Notes: generated by a model not told the origin, from the letters alone. Shown: positions 40,452 through 48,920, counted from the first letter of the stretch. The stretch: 55,815 nt of DNA from an uncultured Collinsella sp. (GCA_959026535.1 CAUFMB010000009.1:1-55815); one strand, 5' to 3'. Numbers and translations: made by a program.

Positions 40452-40481
40452 TTGACAGCACTTACGTAGAGCTGATAAAGT
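40452..40481 (+). promoter_or_regulatory. Promoter of rpmG-secE-nusG
   Basis: TTGACA (40452-40457), 18 bp, TAAAGT (40476-40481). The preceding bases CGAGGTTTTCA match the tRNA-tuf promoter box. Confidence 0.7.
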
Positions 40482-40526
40482 ACCAACTCGTGCCCGTACG
40501 GGGCGGAAATGAAAGGTTCAGGATAA

Positions 40527-40676
40527 ATGCGTACTCTAGTTACTCTTGCGTGCACTGAGTGCAAGCGCCGCAACTATACGACCACCAAGAACAAGTCGAA
40601 CATGCCTGATCGTATGGAGATCAAGAAGTATTGCCCCTGGTGCCGTCACCACACGCTGCACAAAGAGACTCGCTAG
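40527..40676 (+). CDS. rpmG: 50S ribosomal protein L33
   Basis: The 49-residue zinc-ribbon protein of the large subunit begins MRTLVTLACTEC. Two CxxC pairs (C9/C12 in CTEC and C36/C39 in CPWC) mark the zinc-binding form. The gene is too short for the usual length cut-off but is clear: NYTTTKNKSNMPDRMEIKKY is family-typical. The start follows AGGATAA. tRNA-Trp and secE follow, the common bacterial order. Confidence 0.96.
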   Translation: MRTLVTLACTECKRRNYTTTKNKSNMPDRMEIKKYCPWCRHHTLHKETR

Positions 40677-40689
40677 TCTCTAGTCATAT

Positions 40690-40765
40690 ACGCCAGTAGT
40701 TCAATTGGTAGAGCATCGGTCTCCAAAACCGAGTGTTGAGGGTTCGAGTCCTTCCTGGCGTGCCA
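40690..40765 (+). tRNA. tRNA-Trp (anticodon CCA)
   Basis: The 76-nt cloverleaf has acceptor ACGCCAG/CTGGCGT, anticodon stem TCGGT/ACCGA with loop CTCCAAA, and encoded GCCA. It sits between rpmG and secE in one transcript. Confidence 0.96.
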
Positions 40766-40841
40766 GTCATTATTCCGTAAGCTCCCAATTGGGGGCTTAC
40801 GGTTTACTCATGTATAAGCGCATTGCGCGGAGGTAACCCAA

Positions 40842-41180
40842 ATGGCCAACAAGAAGAACAAGAAGAAGGCTCAGCAGTCGGCACCTGCCAACAACGCTGC
40901 CGCCAACTCCAAGGTTGAGGCCAAGAAGGCCGTTGCCAAGAAGAACGAGAAGACTGCGAAGTCCAAGAAGAACGAGAAGCCTGGTTTCTTCGCCCGCACC
41001 AAGAAGTATTTCGCTTCGGTGAAGTCCGAGATGAAGCGTGTCACGTGGCCCGATAAGAAGGAGCTCGTGAACTACTCGGTCGTCGTTTGCGCTTCTCTGA
41101 TCGTCGTCGGCGTCGTCATCGCTCTGCTCGATGCTGGCTTTGGCGAGGCTCTTGCTCTGTTCTCTGGATTGAGGGGCTAA
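40842..41180 (+). CDS. secE: Preprotein translocase subunit SecE
   Basis: Essential small subunit of the SecYEG channel. A 55-residue Lys/Ala-rich, disordered N-terminus precedes the conserved amphipathic segment (KKYFASVKSEMKRVTWPDKK) and one membrane helix (YSVVVCASLIVVGVVIALLD). The protein has 112 residues; the long basic leader is common in actinobacteria. The ATG follows GGAGGTAACCCAA. nusG starts 3 bp after it. Confidence 0.95.
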   Translation: MANKKNKKKAQQSAPANNAAANSKVEAKKAVAKKNEKTAKSKKNEKPGFFARTKKYFASVKSEMKRVTWPDKKELVNYSVVVCASLIVVGVVIALLDAGFGEALALFSGLRG

Positions 41181-41183
41181 ACC

Positions 41184-41720
41184 ATGTCTAAGCGTTGGTA
41201 CGTCGTTCACACTTATTCTGGATACGAGAACCGCGTTAAGTCCGATCTCGAGCATCGCATCGAGACTATGGGCATGCAGGACCGTATCTTTGATATCGAG
41301 ATTCCTATGGAGCGCGTCACCGAGATCAAAGAGGGTGGCAAGCGCGAGACCAAGGATTCCAAGATCTTCCCGGGTTATGTCCTGGTTCGCATGGAGATGG
41401 ATGACGATGCGTGGACGTGTGTTCGCAACACGCCCGGTGTCACCGGTTTCCTGGGCGGCAATGGCAAGCCCGCTCCGCTTTCCCGCGACGAGTACAATAA
41501 GATGACTCGTCGTCCCGGTAAGGGCGATTCGCCCAAGCGCACCTTGGTTGATATTGAGGTTGGCACGTCCGTCCGCGTCACTGATGGCCCGCTTACCGAC
41601 TTTGATGGCAAGGTCTCCGAGGTTAACACCGAGGCAGGCAAGCTGAAGGTCACCCTGATGATCTTTGGCCGTGAGACGCCGGTCGAGCTCGACTTTAACC
41701 AGGTCGCTGTCATCGCTTAA
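41184..41720 (+). CDS. nusG: Transcription termination/antitermination protein NusG
   Basis: Binds RNA polymerase and couples it to the ribosome or Rho. The NGN domain (1 to about 110) starts MSKRWYVVHTYSGYENRVK and includes KIFPGYVLVRMEMDDDAW; the KOW domain (about 125-178) has GTSVRVTDGPLTDFDGKVSE. The protein has 178 residues, the short form without actinobacterial acidic insert. It is followed by rplK after 120 bp. Confidence 0.97.
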   Translation: MSKRWYVVHTYSGYENRVKSDLEHRIETMGMQDRIFDIEIPMERVTEIKEGGKRETKDSKIFPGYVLVRMEMDDDAWTCVRNTPGVTGFLGGNGKPAPLSRDEYNKMTRRPGKGDSPKRTLVDIEVGTSVRVTDGPLTDFDGKVSEVNTEAGKLKVTLMIFGRETPVELDFNQVAVIA

Positions 41721-41840
41721 GTTTTCGTCCGTTCGCGCGAGCGTGCTTCTTCTGTGACTGCTCATCTCAGGAGTGCTTCTAACACGTGCGTGCTTACGAT
41801 ATAGCAAGTACTTCACACTCGTGATTCGAAAGGAATGACC

Positions 41841-42269
41841 ATGGCTGAGAAGAAGGTTGCCAACGTCATTAAGCTCCAGATTCCTGCTGGTGCAGCTAAC
41901 CCCGCTCCTCCCGTCGGCCCCGCCCTGGGCGCAGCTGGCGTGAACATCATGCAGTTCTGCCAGGCCTTTAACGCCGAGACGCAGGACAAGAAGGGCGACA
42001 TCATCCCCGTTGAGATCACTGTCTTCGAGGATAAGTCCTTCTCCTTCATCACCAAGACCCCGCCGGCGGCTCACCTCATCAAGAAGGAGCTGAACCTCAA
42101 GTCTGGTTCCGCTAAGCCCCAGGCCGACAAGGTTGGTCAGCTCTCCCAGGAGCAGCTCACCAAGATCGCCGAGATCAAGATACCGGACCTCAATGCCAAC
42201 GACATTGACGCCGCCAAGAAGATCATCGCCGGTACCGCCCGTTCCATGGGCGTCACCATCGCTGAGTAG
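41841..42269 (+). CDS. rplK: 50S ribosomal protein L11
   Basis: Builds the GTPase-associated centre with 23S rRNA. The N-terminal domain has the Pro-rich IPAGAANPAPPVGPALG, and the C-terminal RNA-binding domain has IKIPDLNANDIDAAKKIIAG. The start is the second of two close ATGs: the first (41835) abuts AAAGGA, the second (MAEKKVANVI) has a proper gap. The protein has 142 residues. L11 and L1 form the classic operon. Confidence 0.97.
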   Translation: MAEKKVANVIKLQIPAGAANPAPPVGPALGAAGVNIMQFCQAFNAETQDKKGDIIPVEITVFEDKSFSFITKTPPAAHLIKKELNLKSGSAKPQADKVGQLSQEQLTKIAEIKIPDLNANDIDAAKKIIAGTARSMGVTIAE

Positions 42270-42287
42270 CGATTTCTTTTGGTAACG

Positions 42288-42336
42288 ACGGGTGCTCCAA
42301 GTGGGGCGCCCGTTAAATGTGTGCAATAGGGCACAC
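42288..42336 (+). other. Two hairpins in the rplK-rplA gap
   Basis: ACGGGTGCTCC / GGGGCGCCCGT with loop AAGT (42288-42314 region) and GTGTGC / GCACAC (about 42319-42336). They may be an attenuator, processing sites, or part of an L1-binding leader. No T run. Confidence 0.5.
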
Positions 42337-42386
42337 GATACGATGTGGGAGGGCTCGCGCCCGTTTAACCACAGGAGGTAATGCAC

Positions 42387-43094
42387 ATGGCTAAGCATGG
42401 TAAGAGCTATAACGCCGCTGCCGAGAAGATCGACCGCGCCACGCTCTACACCCCCCTTCAGGCTGCCAAGCTCATCAAGGAGCTCGACACCGCCAAGTTC
42501 GACGAGACCGTCGAGGCCCACTTCCGTCTGGGCGTCGATACTCGTAAGGCCGACCAGAACATCCGCGGCTCTATCTCCCTGCCCCACGGCACCGGCAAGA
42601 CCATTCGTGTTGCCGTCTTCGCCGAGGGCGAGAAGGCCCGCGAGGCCGAGGCTGCCGGCGCCGACATCATCGGTTCCGACGAGCTCGTCGCCCAGATCCA
42701 GAAGGGCGAGATCAACTTCGACGCCGCTATCGCTACGCCGAACATGATGGCCAAGGTTGGCCGCATCGGTAAGATCCTTGGTCCCCGTGGCCTCATGCCG
42801 AACCCTAAGCTCGGCACCGTGACCATGGACGTCGCCAAGATGGTCTCCGAGCTCAAGGCCGGTCGCGTTGAGTATCGCGCCGACCGCTACGGCATCTGCC
42901 ACGTGCCCCTGGGCAAGAAGTCCTTCTCCGAGCAGCAGCTCGTCGAGAACTATGCTGCCCTGTACACCGAGATCCTGCGTGTCAAGCCCTCTTCTGCTAA
43001 GGGCAAGTACGTCAAGTCCATCTCCGTGTCTTCCACCATGGGCCCTGGCGTCAAGGTCGATCCCGCTATCCAGCGCGACTTCCTGGCTGAGTAA
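42387..43094 (+). CDS. rplA: 50S ribosomal protein L1
   Basis: L1-stalk protein that also represses its own mRNA in other bacteria. Signature segments are FDETVEAHFRLGVDTRKADQ, GKILGPRGLMPNPKLGTVT and RAGRVEYR-like rRNA contacts. The start chosen is MAKHGKSYN, 8 bp after GGAGGT; an ATG two codons earlier is less likely. The protein has 235 residues. rplJ and rplL, which usually follow, are not present here. Confidence 0.97.
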   Translation: MAKHGKSYNAAAEKIDRATLYTPLQAAKLIKELDTAKFDETVEAHFRLGVDTRKADQNIRGSISLPHGTGKTIRVAVFAEGEKAREAEAAGADIIGSDELVAQIQKGEINFDAAIATPNMMAKVGRIGKILGPRGLMPNPKLGTVTMDVAKMVSELKAGRVEYRADRYGICHVPLGKKSFSEQQLVENYAALYTEILRVKPSSAKGKYVKSISVSSTMGPGVKVDPAIQRDFLAE

Positions 43095-43130
43095 CTTCTA
43101 GTTACTGCCTGAGCAAAGCAAGCATTGCTA

Positions 43131-43169
43131 AAGAAACCCGGTTCTGTCTCGTGCAGGACCGGGTTTCTT
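43131..43169 (+). terminator. Terminator of rplA
   Basis: Stem AAGAAACCCGGTTCTG / CAGGACCGGGTTTCTT, near perfect, loop TCTCGTG. Confidence 0.9.
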
Positions 43170-43182
43170 GCTATCGCGTTAA

Positions 43183-43221
43183 AACCACCTTAAAGGGGAC
43201 AGTGCCCCCTTTAAGGTGGTT
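43183..43221. repeat. Stop-overlapping GGGGAC hairpin
   Basis: AACCACCTTAAAGGGG pairs with CCCCTTTAAGGTGGTT around ACAGTGC (39 bp, perfect stem). Its right end overlaps the stop codon (43220-43222) of the minus-strand metallophosphoesterase gene. Confidence 0.85.
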
Positions 43222-43930
43222 ACCAGGGGGTTCTAGCGGTTGAGGACTCGATAGCCTCGTGGCGCTTGAGTTCGCGACGCATGGTTTGCGAATTGAGCCA
43301 GGCTGCCTGCCAGCCACGGATGGGGTAGCGCTCTTCGTCCAGCTCAAACTGCGTATAGCCGCAGGCGTTGATGATCGTTGCCCCGCATGCGTGCTGACGC
43401 TCACGTTGAAAGTCGCGACCATAGCATTGGTGCACATGCCCGTGCACCATGTAGTCGGGATTCCAGGACTCGAGCGCTGTGTTAAAGCATTCGAATCCTC
43501 GATGCGGCAGATCGTCCAGATCGCCCACGCCGGCGGCTGGCGCATGGGTGAGCAAGATGTCGCAGCCACCGACCATCTTCACTTTGCGGGACAGCTTTCG
43601 CACGCGCTTGGCCATCTCGCGCTCGGTGTACATGTTGGCGCCATCTCGATAGCGCATGGAACCGCCAAGGCCTGCAATGCGGACGCCGCGGTACACGTAG
43701 ACAGCGTCTTCGACACAGATGCAGCCACCTGGTGCATGACGCGCATAGCGGTCATCGTGATTACCTCGCACGTAGATGAGCGGTCTGTTGATGACCGTGA
43801 CCAAAAACTCAAGATAGTCCGGGTCCAGATCGCCGGCGGACAAAATCAGGTCGACACCCTCAAAGCGTTCTTTGCGAAAGCACTCCCAAAGGCATCGTTC
43901 TTCGGTATCGGCTATGGCAAGGATTTTCAT
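43220..43930 (-). CDS. Metallophosphoesterase (calcineurin-like)
   Basis: Cytosolic two-metal phosphoesterase of unknown substrate. Metal motifs are IADTEERC (in place of the usual DxHG), LSAGDLDPDYLE, VRGNHDDRY, LLTHAPA and VHGHVHQ. The change of DxH to DTE at motif I is notable and might lower activity. The protein has 236 residues. Its ATG overlaps the stop of the ParB/BMP fusion gene (ATGA), so it is the second gene of a coupled pair. The stop lies inside a GGGGAC hairpin. Confidence 0.85.
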   Translation of the reverse strand: MKILAIADTEERCLWECFRKERFEGVDLILSAGDLDPDYLEFLVTVINRPLIYVRGNHDDRYARHAPGGCICVEDAVYVYRGVRIAGLGGSMRYRDGANMYTEREMAKRVRKLSRKVKMVGGCDILLTHAPAAGVGDLDDLPHRGFECFNTALESWNPDYMVHGHVHQCYGRDFQRERQHACGATIINACGYTQFELDEERYPIRGWQAAWLNSQTMRRELKRHEAIESSTARTPW

Positions 43931-45843
43931 AGGGCAGGGACTTTCGGCTCATCGTCGAGCTGCGGAATGGTGCCCACCACGTTGTCTGCCAGCCAATTCA
44001 TCTCGACAATCTGCGTGCTCGGCAGTGGGGGAAAGCCTTCGATCTGCACCACGCCGTCTTGGCTATGGAGCTCGCCGCCAAATGGATTGATGGAGCCCTC
44101 GACGATGCCATTGCGGAGCAGCTGAACAAGCTTGCGCGTCTGATAGGGCAGGCCCGGAGCGTAGCGAATATCGATAACGCCCGAGCTCATGCCGTACCAG
44201 TAGTTGACGGCGCGAACCTGTCTGTCGTCACTGGTCTCATCCCAGGCGCCATGCAGTAGGCTTCGCACGATAAGCTCGTAGTATCGGCCCCAGTTCCATA
44301 CCGGCATGGCGATGCCGACGACCTTGCCATCGACCAGACGGTGGAGTCCGTAGGCTGTGGGGTCCTCCAGCGACTTGGACATGTCGGCACCGGTCATGAC
44401 GCTCACGCCTTCGCGGCACATGGCCTCGGCAAGGCCACCGGCGGGCACATCGCCCCAGGTCAGGATAATTTGCGCACGGGGGTCGAGTAGCGAAGCTCCA
44501 ATCGCAAAGGCGTTGATCTCGCTGAGTGCGCCCGAGGCGAAGACCGACGCGTGGTAACCGATGCGGTGATTGTCCGCCATGCTGGCGGCAAGGGCGCCCA
44601 GGAGGAACTTGGCCTCGTACATCTTGCCAAAGTACGAACGGACGCTTTGATGGGGAAGGCCGATAGAGCAGTTGAGGAACCGAACCTGGGGATACTCAAC
44701 GGCAGCCCTGAGCGTGTATTCCATCAGGCGGTGCGAGGTCGAGAAGATGACGCTGTCTCCATGTTTGACAGCCGTTTCCACGGCGGCGTAGAACACGTCC
44801 GGATCGTGGCAGTCCTCAAACGCCTCGGTGCGCACGATACCGCCAAAGTGCTTATCGAGATACTGACGCCCTTGGTCGTGCAGGCTGTCCCAGCTCGACG
44901 TCGCACAGGGGAACTCATGGATAAAGGCGATGCGCAGGGGATTGTCCGCCGAATAGACGGTCTTGCCCATAAAGAAGTTGAGCACGCCGGAGGTGGACTT
45001 GGCGGTCGACTCTTCCTCATCGACGCTCGGTGCTTCGACAAGATCGACCTTGTCCTCGTTATTTTTGCCAGCAATGACCAGCTCACGCCAAATCTTACAC
45101 AGGCGGTTTACGACGATATCCGTCGGCGTATCCAGCAGGCGGTCCTGGTTGTACACATTGAGGTAGACGAGCATGGCGTCGGCGGGCGTAATGTCCAGGT
45201 GGTCGCCACCCGCGCGAAGGTAGGCGCGCTTAAAGAGCAGGAAGGTGTGGCGCAGGTAGTCGACCTTTTTCTGCGGCCATTTTTCGATAAGGTCCTGACC
45301 GAGCATCTTGGCGAGCGTCTCGTAGCTTCCCTCGCGCGAGAACTCGATCTCGTATAGGGGGCAGACGCGCCAAAACGCGCAGAACTCACCGTACAGGCGG
45401 CTTTCGACGGAATCCCATGTGCCGGGGTAGAGACGGGTGACCTTGGCCGAAACCGTCGGGGCGTCCAGGAATTTGAGGACACTGACGCGCTTGTTGCCCT
45501 CTTGGACGTAAAACCGATGCATGAACTCGGTGACGATGACGGGATCGCGATAGCCCTCGGTCACCTGGATGTCGTAGAGGTTGGACCACTTGCGGGCGAA
45601 CTCTGTGCTAAACGGCAGCAAGGGCATAAAGTTGCATGAAAAGGCCGACTGACGGCCCTTGGTAACCGTGCCGACGACCATTTCGAGCGGAATGTCTCTC
45701 AGGCCGACATTCTCTCGCTGGCCCAAGGGGAGCTGGGCAACCAAGCTATCGAGGTCCGTAAGGTACGGATGCTCGCTTTGACTAATGGCGCGTCGACGTC
45801 CTTGCTCGCCGCGCTTGCGTGCTTGACGATAGGCCTCTTCCAT
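43927..45843 (-). CDS. Cytosolic ParB-like/BMP-domain fusion protein
   Basis: No signal peptide or lipobox is present, so it is cytosolic. Residues about 45-130 resemble a ParB/Srx-type domain (VTEGYRDPVIVTEFMHRFY, then VQEGNKRVSVLKFL). The middle (150-290) is helical. Residues about 300-638 match the BMP/PnrA/Med periplasmic-binding fold (LRIAFIHEFPCATSSWDSLH, FGKMYEAKFLLGALAASMA, GYHASVFASGALSEINAFAI). BMP domains are normally extracytoplasmic lipoproteins for nucleosides; here it may sense a nucleoside-like ligand. It is coupled to the metallophosphoesterase gene by a 4-bp overlap. 638 residues. Confidence 0.75.
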   Translation of the reverse strand: MEEAYRQARKRGEQGRRRAISQSEHPYLTDLDSLVAQLPLGQRENVGLRDIPLEMVVGTVTKGRQSAFSCNFMPLLPFSTEFARKWSNLYDIQVTEGYRDPVIVTEFMHRFYVQEGNKRVSVLKFLDAPTVSAKVTRLYPGTWDSVESRLYGEFCAFWRVCPLYEIEFSREGSYETLAKMLGQDLIEKWPQKKVDYLRHTFLLFKRAYLRAGGDHLDITPADAMLVYLNVYNQDRLLDTPTDIVVNRLCKIWRELVIAGKNNEDKVDLVEAPSVDEEESTAKSTSGVLNFFMGKTVYSADNPLRIAFIHEFPCATSSWDSLHDQGRQYLDKHFGGIVRTEAFEDCHDPDVFYAAVETAVKHGDSVIFSTSHRLMEYTLRAAVEYPQVRFLNCSIGLPHQSVRSYFGKMYEAKFLLGALAASMADNHRIGYHASVFASGALSEINAFAIGASLLDPRAQIILTWGDVPAGGLAEAMCREGVSVMTGADMSKSLEDPTAYGLHRLVDGKVVGIAMPVWNWGRYYELIVRSLLHGAWDETSDDRQVRAVNYWYGMSSGVIDIRYAPGLPYQTRKLVQLLRNGIVEGSINPFGGELHSQDGVVQIEGFPPLPSTQIVEMNWLADNVVGTIPQLDDEPKVPAL

Positions 45844-45897
45844 AGTTTTGCTCCCTTAGTCGTTTAAACAACTATATGAACTATGGTACCACGAATG

Positions 45898-45937
45898 AAA
45901 ACCACCACAAAGGTGCCTGTCCCCTTTGTGGTGGTTT
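45898..45937. repeat. Stop-overlapping CTGTCCCC hairpin
   Basis: AAACCACCACAAAGG and CCTTTGTGGTGGTTT form a perfect 15-bp stem; the loop reads TGCCTGTCCC. It overlaps the stop codon of the minus-strand mscS gene (45936-45938) and would act as its terminator. Confidence 0.85.
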
Positions 45938-46703
45938 AGGCGATGATGGGGGCGATGGCGCGGATGCAGGCGTCGGCCGCCGTAAAGGTGGTGCTGTCGT
46001 CGCTGACGATAAAGATGATTTTGCCCTTAATGCCAAAGTCGCCGATCTCGCTAAAGAGCACGTAGGGTTCCTTGTCAAAGCCTGAGATGGGTGAGACGGC
46101 CGTTTTGGTGGCGCTGACGAGCTCGTCTGCTAGCACATCGAGCGATGCCCATTTGGAGGGGTCTTTGACCGCGACGGGGACGGCCACGCGCCCAAAGGGC
46201 ATCAAATGCACGAGTGTGTTCTTGGAAATGTTGGAGTTGGGGACGATGACGGTCTGCCCGCAGGCATCTTCGATGGTCGTGTGGCGCCAAGTGATGTCCT
46301 GGACCACGCCCGACACGCCGCCGACCTCGATATTGTCGCCGGGCTTGATAATGCCCATAAAGGTCACCTGCATGCCGCCGATAAGGTTTGATAGCGTGTC
46401 CTGAAAGCCGAGCGAGATGGCGATGCCGCCGACGCCAAGAGCGGCGACGAGCGCGTTTGCGTTAATGCCAAAGCAGTTGTCGAGGATAAAGCTGCCGCCG
46501 ATCACCCAGATGACGGCGCGCGCGATATTGATGAAGATACTCGATGCCGGAAGCGGGTTATCGTCGCGGTTGAGTAGGTGACGCAGAGTCTTGGATGCGA
46601 CCTTGGCGGCGACGGCGGCGCCTATCGCCAAGATGACGGCCCAGATGATGTTGTGGACCCACCGTTGCTCAAAGAAATGAAGAATCGGCTCAAACAATTC
46701 CAT
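45936..46703 (-). CDS. mscS: MscS-family mechanosensitive channel
   Basis: Small-conductance channel that releases solutes at hypo-osmotic shock. Three N-terminal hydrophobic helices (WAVILAIGAAVAAKV; AVIWVIGGSFILD; ALVAALGVGGIAISLGFQD with the pore-lining Gly/Ala pattern) lead into the beta domain (IIKPGDNIEVGGVSGVV, IVPNSNISKNTLVH). The protein has 255 residues. The ATG follows GAGGAGG. Its stop sits in a hairpin. Confidence 0.92.
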   Translation of the reverse strand: MELFEPILHFFEQRWVHNIIWAVILAIGAAVAAKVASKTLRHLLNRDDNPLPASSIFINIARAVIWVIGGSFILDNCFGINANALVAALGVGGIAISLGFQDTLSNLIGGMQVTFMGIIKPGDNIEVGGVSGVVQDITWRHTTIEDACGQTVIVPNSNISKNTLVHLMPFGRVAVPVAVKDPSKWASLDVLADELVSATKTAVSPISGFDKEPYVLFSEIGDFGIKGKIIFIVSDDSTTFTAADACIRAIAPIIA

Positions 46704-46748
46704 GTAGGGAAAACCTCCTCATGATCATTCAACCATGATACCCACCAA

Positions 46749-46778
46749 AAAGCCCGTCCGATCACATCGGACGGGCTT
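46749..46778 (-). terminator. Terminator of the 5'-nucleotidase gene
   Basis: Stem AAGCCCGTCCGAT / ATCGGACGGGCTT with loop CACA; a TTTTT tail on the minus strand. Confidence 0.88.
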
Positions 46779-46831
46779 CTGTGCTCGATATAAGGTTTGC
46801 ACGGAGGGGCTGCAAGGCCCGGCGGTGTAGC

Positions 46832-48856
46832 TTAGCGGCGGCGCTTCCAGATAATGCCGAGCATGATGACGATGATGCCGCCGATAAGGCACGCGCCAAC
46901 TACTGCCAGCGTGCGGTCTCCCGTTGTGGCAAGCTTACCGGTCGTCTTCTTGGTGATGACCTTCGTGGCCGTCGTGTCCGTCTTAGGCGAGGGCTTAGGC
47001 GTCGGGGCCGGTGTGGGCGTGGGATCCACGGCAGCGGAGCCAAAGCTGATGGTGCCCGCGAGCGAGGCCATCTTGCTCTCCCAGCTGTCCTGCCCGATCA
47101 GTGCCCTCAGCGCCGCCTCGCACGTGCCCCACTCGGTGTACTTGGTGGCGTGTGCAAAGGTGGGAAAATCGGTCGTGTTGGTAATGACGTAGTTGTTGGT
47201 GGCGACGGTATAGGTCTTGGCGGGGTCGAGCGTGCTGCCGTCTTTGGTGAGTGTGGCACTCACAATGCGCTTGCCTTCGGGCTGCGTCCAATCAATCGTC
47301 ACGTTGATGCCGCCAAAGGAGAGAACGCTGCCAGAGTCATCGCGCCACTTGTACTTGTCTTGCGCCTCCTGCTCGGTGTGACCGGCCGCCACATAAGCCT
47401 GCTGGAGCTCGTAGCTGTCGTTGCAATCGTCGCTAATTTGTAGCGAGTGCTCGAGCGCTGCGAGGAAGTCCGCGCCGGTCATGGTCCAGGTCTCCACGGT
47501 GTTGCCGTAGGGCGAGATGGCGATGACGTTGCCGGCGGTCACGTTGCCCGCCGCGATGCCGCCGCGGATGCCGCCAGCGTTTTCGATAGCGAAGTCCGCG
47601 CCCGTCAGGGCAAGATAGGAGCCGCAAATCACGTGGCCGATGGTCTGGGCCTTGGTGGTGTCGCCCGGGTTGCTGGGGCGGAAATCAGTGGTGCGCACCA
47701 TTTCCCAGCCATGCGTGCCTGCGGCGTCCTCGCCGTAGAAATAGTTGGTGGTGGATGTGCCGAGCGCCTTGTTCGATTCGTTTTCAAAGTCCTCGTCGAG
47801 CGGCTTGATCTTGTTGCGGACGGCTTCAAGGCGGCTTTGGTAGTCGGAGCCCTTGTCGGGGTCTGCCAAAAGGTCGTTGACGTTCTTGGCGGTGTAGAGC
47901 TTCTCGTCGCTGCCGTCTGCAGGGACCGTGACCGTGTCATCGTCGGTGCTTTCGGTGCCCTTGGTGTCGTACTCGTAGGGGACGGAAAGCAGCCCCACCT
48001 CGGCAAAGGCGCTGCCTGCCTCGACAACGTGGATCGTCTTGCCGTCGGCTCCCGTCACCTTCTCGTTAAGGTTGATGTGCTCGTGGCCTGCGATAAGGGC
48101 ATCGACGCCACGGAGTCGCGTGGCAAAGGTCTTGGCGTCGAGCGTGTGCGCGATGCACACAACAACATCGCAGCCCTCCTTGCGCAGCTGCTCTGCCTCG
48201 GCATTGATGGCGTTCGCGGCACTCGAGAACGACGTACCCGCGACCAGGTCCGCGCGCAGCGAGGATTCCAGCGACTCATCCATGGCACCCACGACGCCGA
48301 CCTTAATCTTGTAGTTAAACGTGGGACTGTCCTCGCCGTCCTTCCAAGTGCGGTTGAGCGTCTTCGTGATGCTCGAGCTCCATACGCCGCTCGTAGACTT
48401 CGCGTTCGCGCAGAGCATGGCAAAGGGCGTGCCGGTGGTGCTGTAGCCGGTCATGGTGCGGAGTTTGTCCGCGCCGTAGCTCCAGTCGTGGTTGCCTGGC
48501 GTGGTCGCGTCGTAGCCGTCGGCGTAGAAGGTGTCCATGAGCTCGGCGATGCTCTTGCCCTCGCTCATGGTGGCGAAGGACTGTCCGTGGAAGGTGTCGC
48601 CCGCATCGAGCAAAAGATCGGGGACGCTGCTTTGGGCGCTATAAAGGACCGCCAGTCCGTCGAAGCCGACGGTGCCGGTGCCCTTGCTTGCGTTGTAGCT
48701 GTACTTGTAGCTGCCGTGGATATCGTTGGTGTGCATGACGGCCACGGAGCCGTCAATAGCGGCGGGCAGGTTCCCCGCGAAAGCGAGGCTTGGGATGCTT
48801 GCGAGCGCGCCGGCAAACAACGCGGCGGCTAACGCAAGGCGGGGGAGTCTTTTCAT
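46832..48856 (-). CDS. Cell-surface 5'-nucleotidase / UDP-sugar hydrolase
   Basis: Extracellular phosphohydrolase that dephosphorylates nucleotides for uptake. A signal peptide (KRLPRLALAAALFAGALA, then SIPSLAFAG) precedes the metallophosphoesterase domain (MHTNDIHGS, LDAGDTFHGQS, GNHDWSYGAD, IAGHEHINL) and the 5'-nucleotidase C-domain (about 360-600). A Thr/Pro-rich wall-spanning stretch leads to LATTGD, a hydrophobic helix and KRRR, a sortase sorting signal with Ala in place of Pro. 674 residues. It lies apart from the ABC genes. Confidence 0.9.
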   Translation of the reverse strand: MKRLPRLALAAALFAGALASIPSLAFAGNLPAAIDGSVAVMHTNDIHGSYKYSYNASKGTGTVGFDGLAVLYSAQSSVPDLLLDAGDTFHGQSFATMSEGKSIAELMDTFYADGYDATTPGNHDWSYGADKLRTMTGYSTTGTPFAMLCANAKSTSGVWSSSITKTLNRTWKDGEDSPTFNYKIKVGVVGAMDESLESSLRADLVAGTSFSSAANAINAEAEQLRKEGCDVVVCIAHTLDAKTFATRLRGVDALIAGHEHINLNEKVTGADGKTIHVVEAGSAFAEVGLLSVPYEYDTKGTESTDDDTVTVPADGSDEKLYTAKNVNDLLADPDKGSDYQSRLEAVRNKIKPLDEDFENESNKALGTSTTNYFYGEDAAGTHGWEMVRTTDFRPSNPGDTTKAQTIGHVICGSYLALTGADFAIENAGGIRGGIAAGNVTAGNVIAISPYGNTVETWTMTGADFLAALEHSLQISDDCNDSYELQQAYVAAGHTEQEAQDKYKWRDDSGSVLSFGGINVTIDWTQPEGKRIVSATLTKDGSTLDPAKTYTVATNNYVITNTTDFPTFAHATKYTEWGTCEAALRALIGQDSWESKMASLAGTISFGSAAVDPTPTPAPTPKPSPKTDTTATKVITKKTTGKLATTGDRTLAVVGACLIGGIIVIMLGIIWKRRR

Positions 48857-48920
48857 GGCAGTTTCCTTAGTCCTTAGCCAGAATGTCTGGTTGAATATCG
48901 GATTATCGACATAATATGCG

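Noticed and set aside
40376..40573. 65-codon minus-strand frame over the rpmG promoter
   Set aside because: It covers the promoter, an inverted repeat and the rpmG start, and has no ribosome site or family features.
40797..42902. 701-codon minus-strand frame across secE, nusG, rplK and rplA
   Set aside because: It spans several clear genes on the plus strand and has biased composition typical of antisense frames in highly expressed genes.
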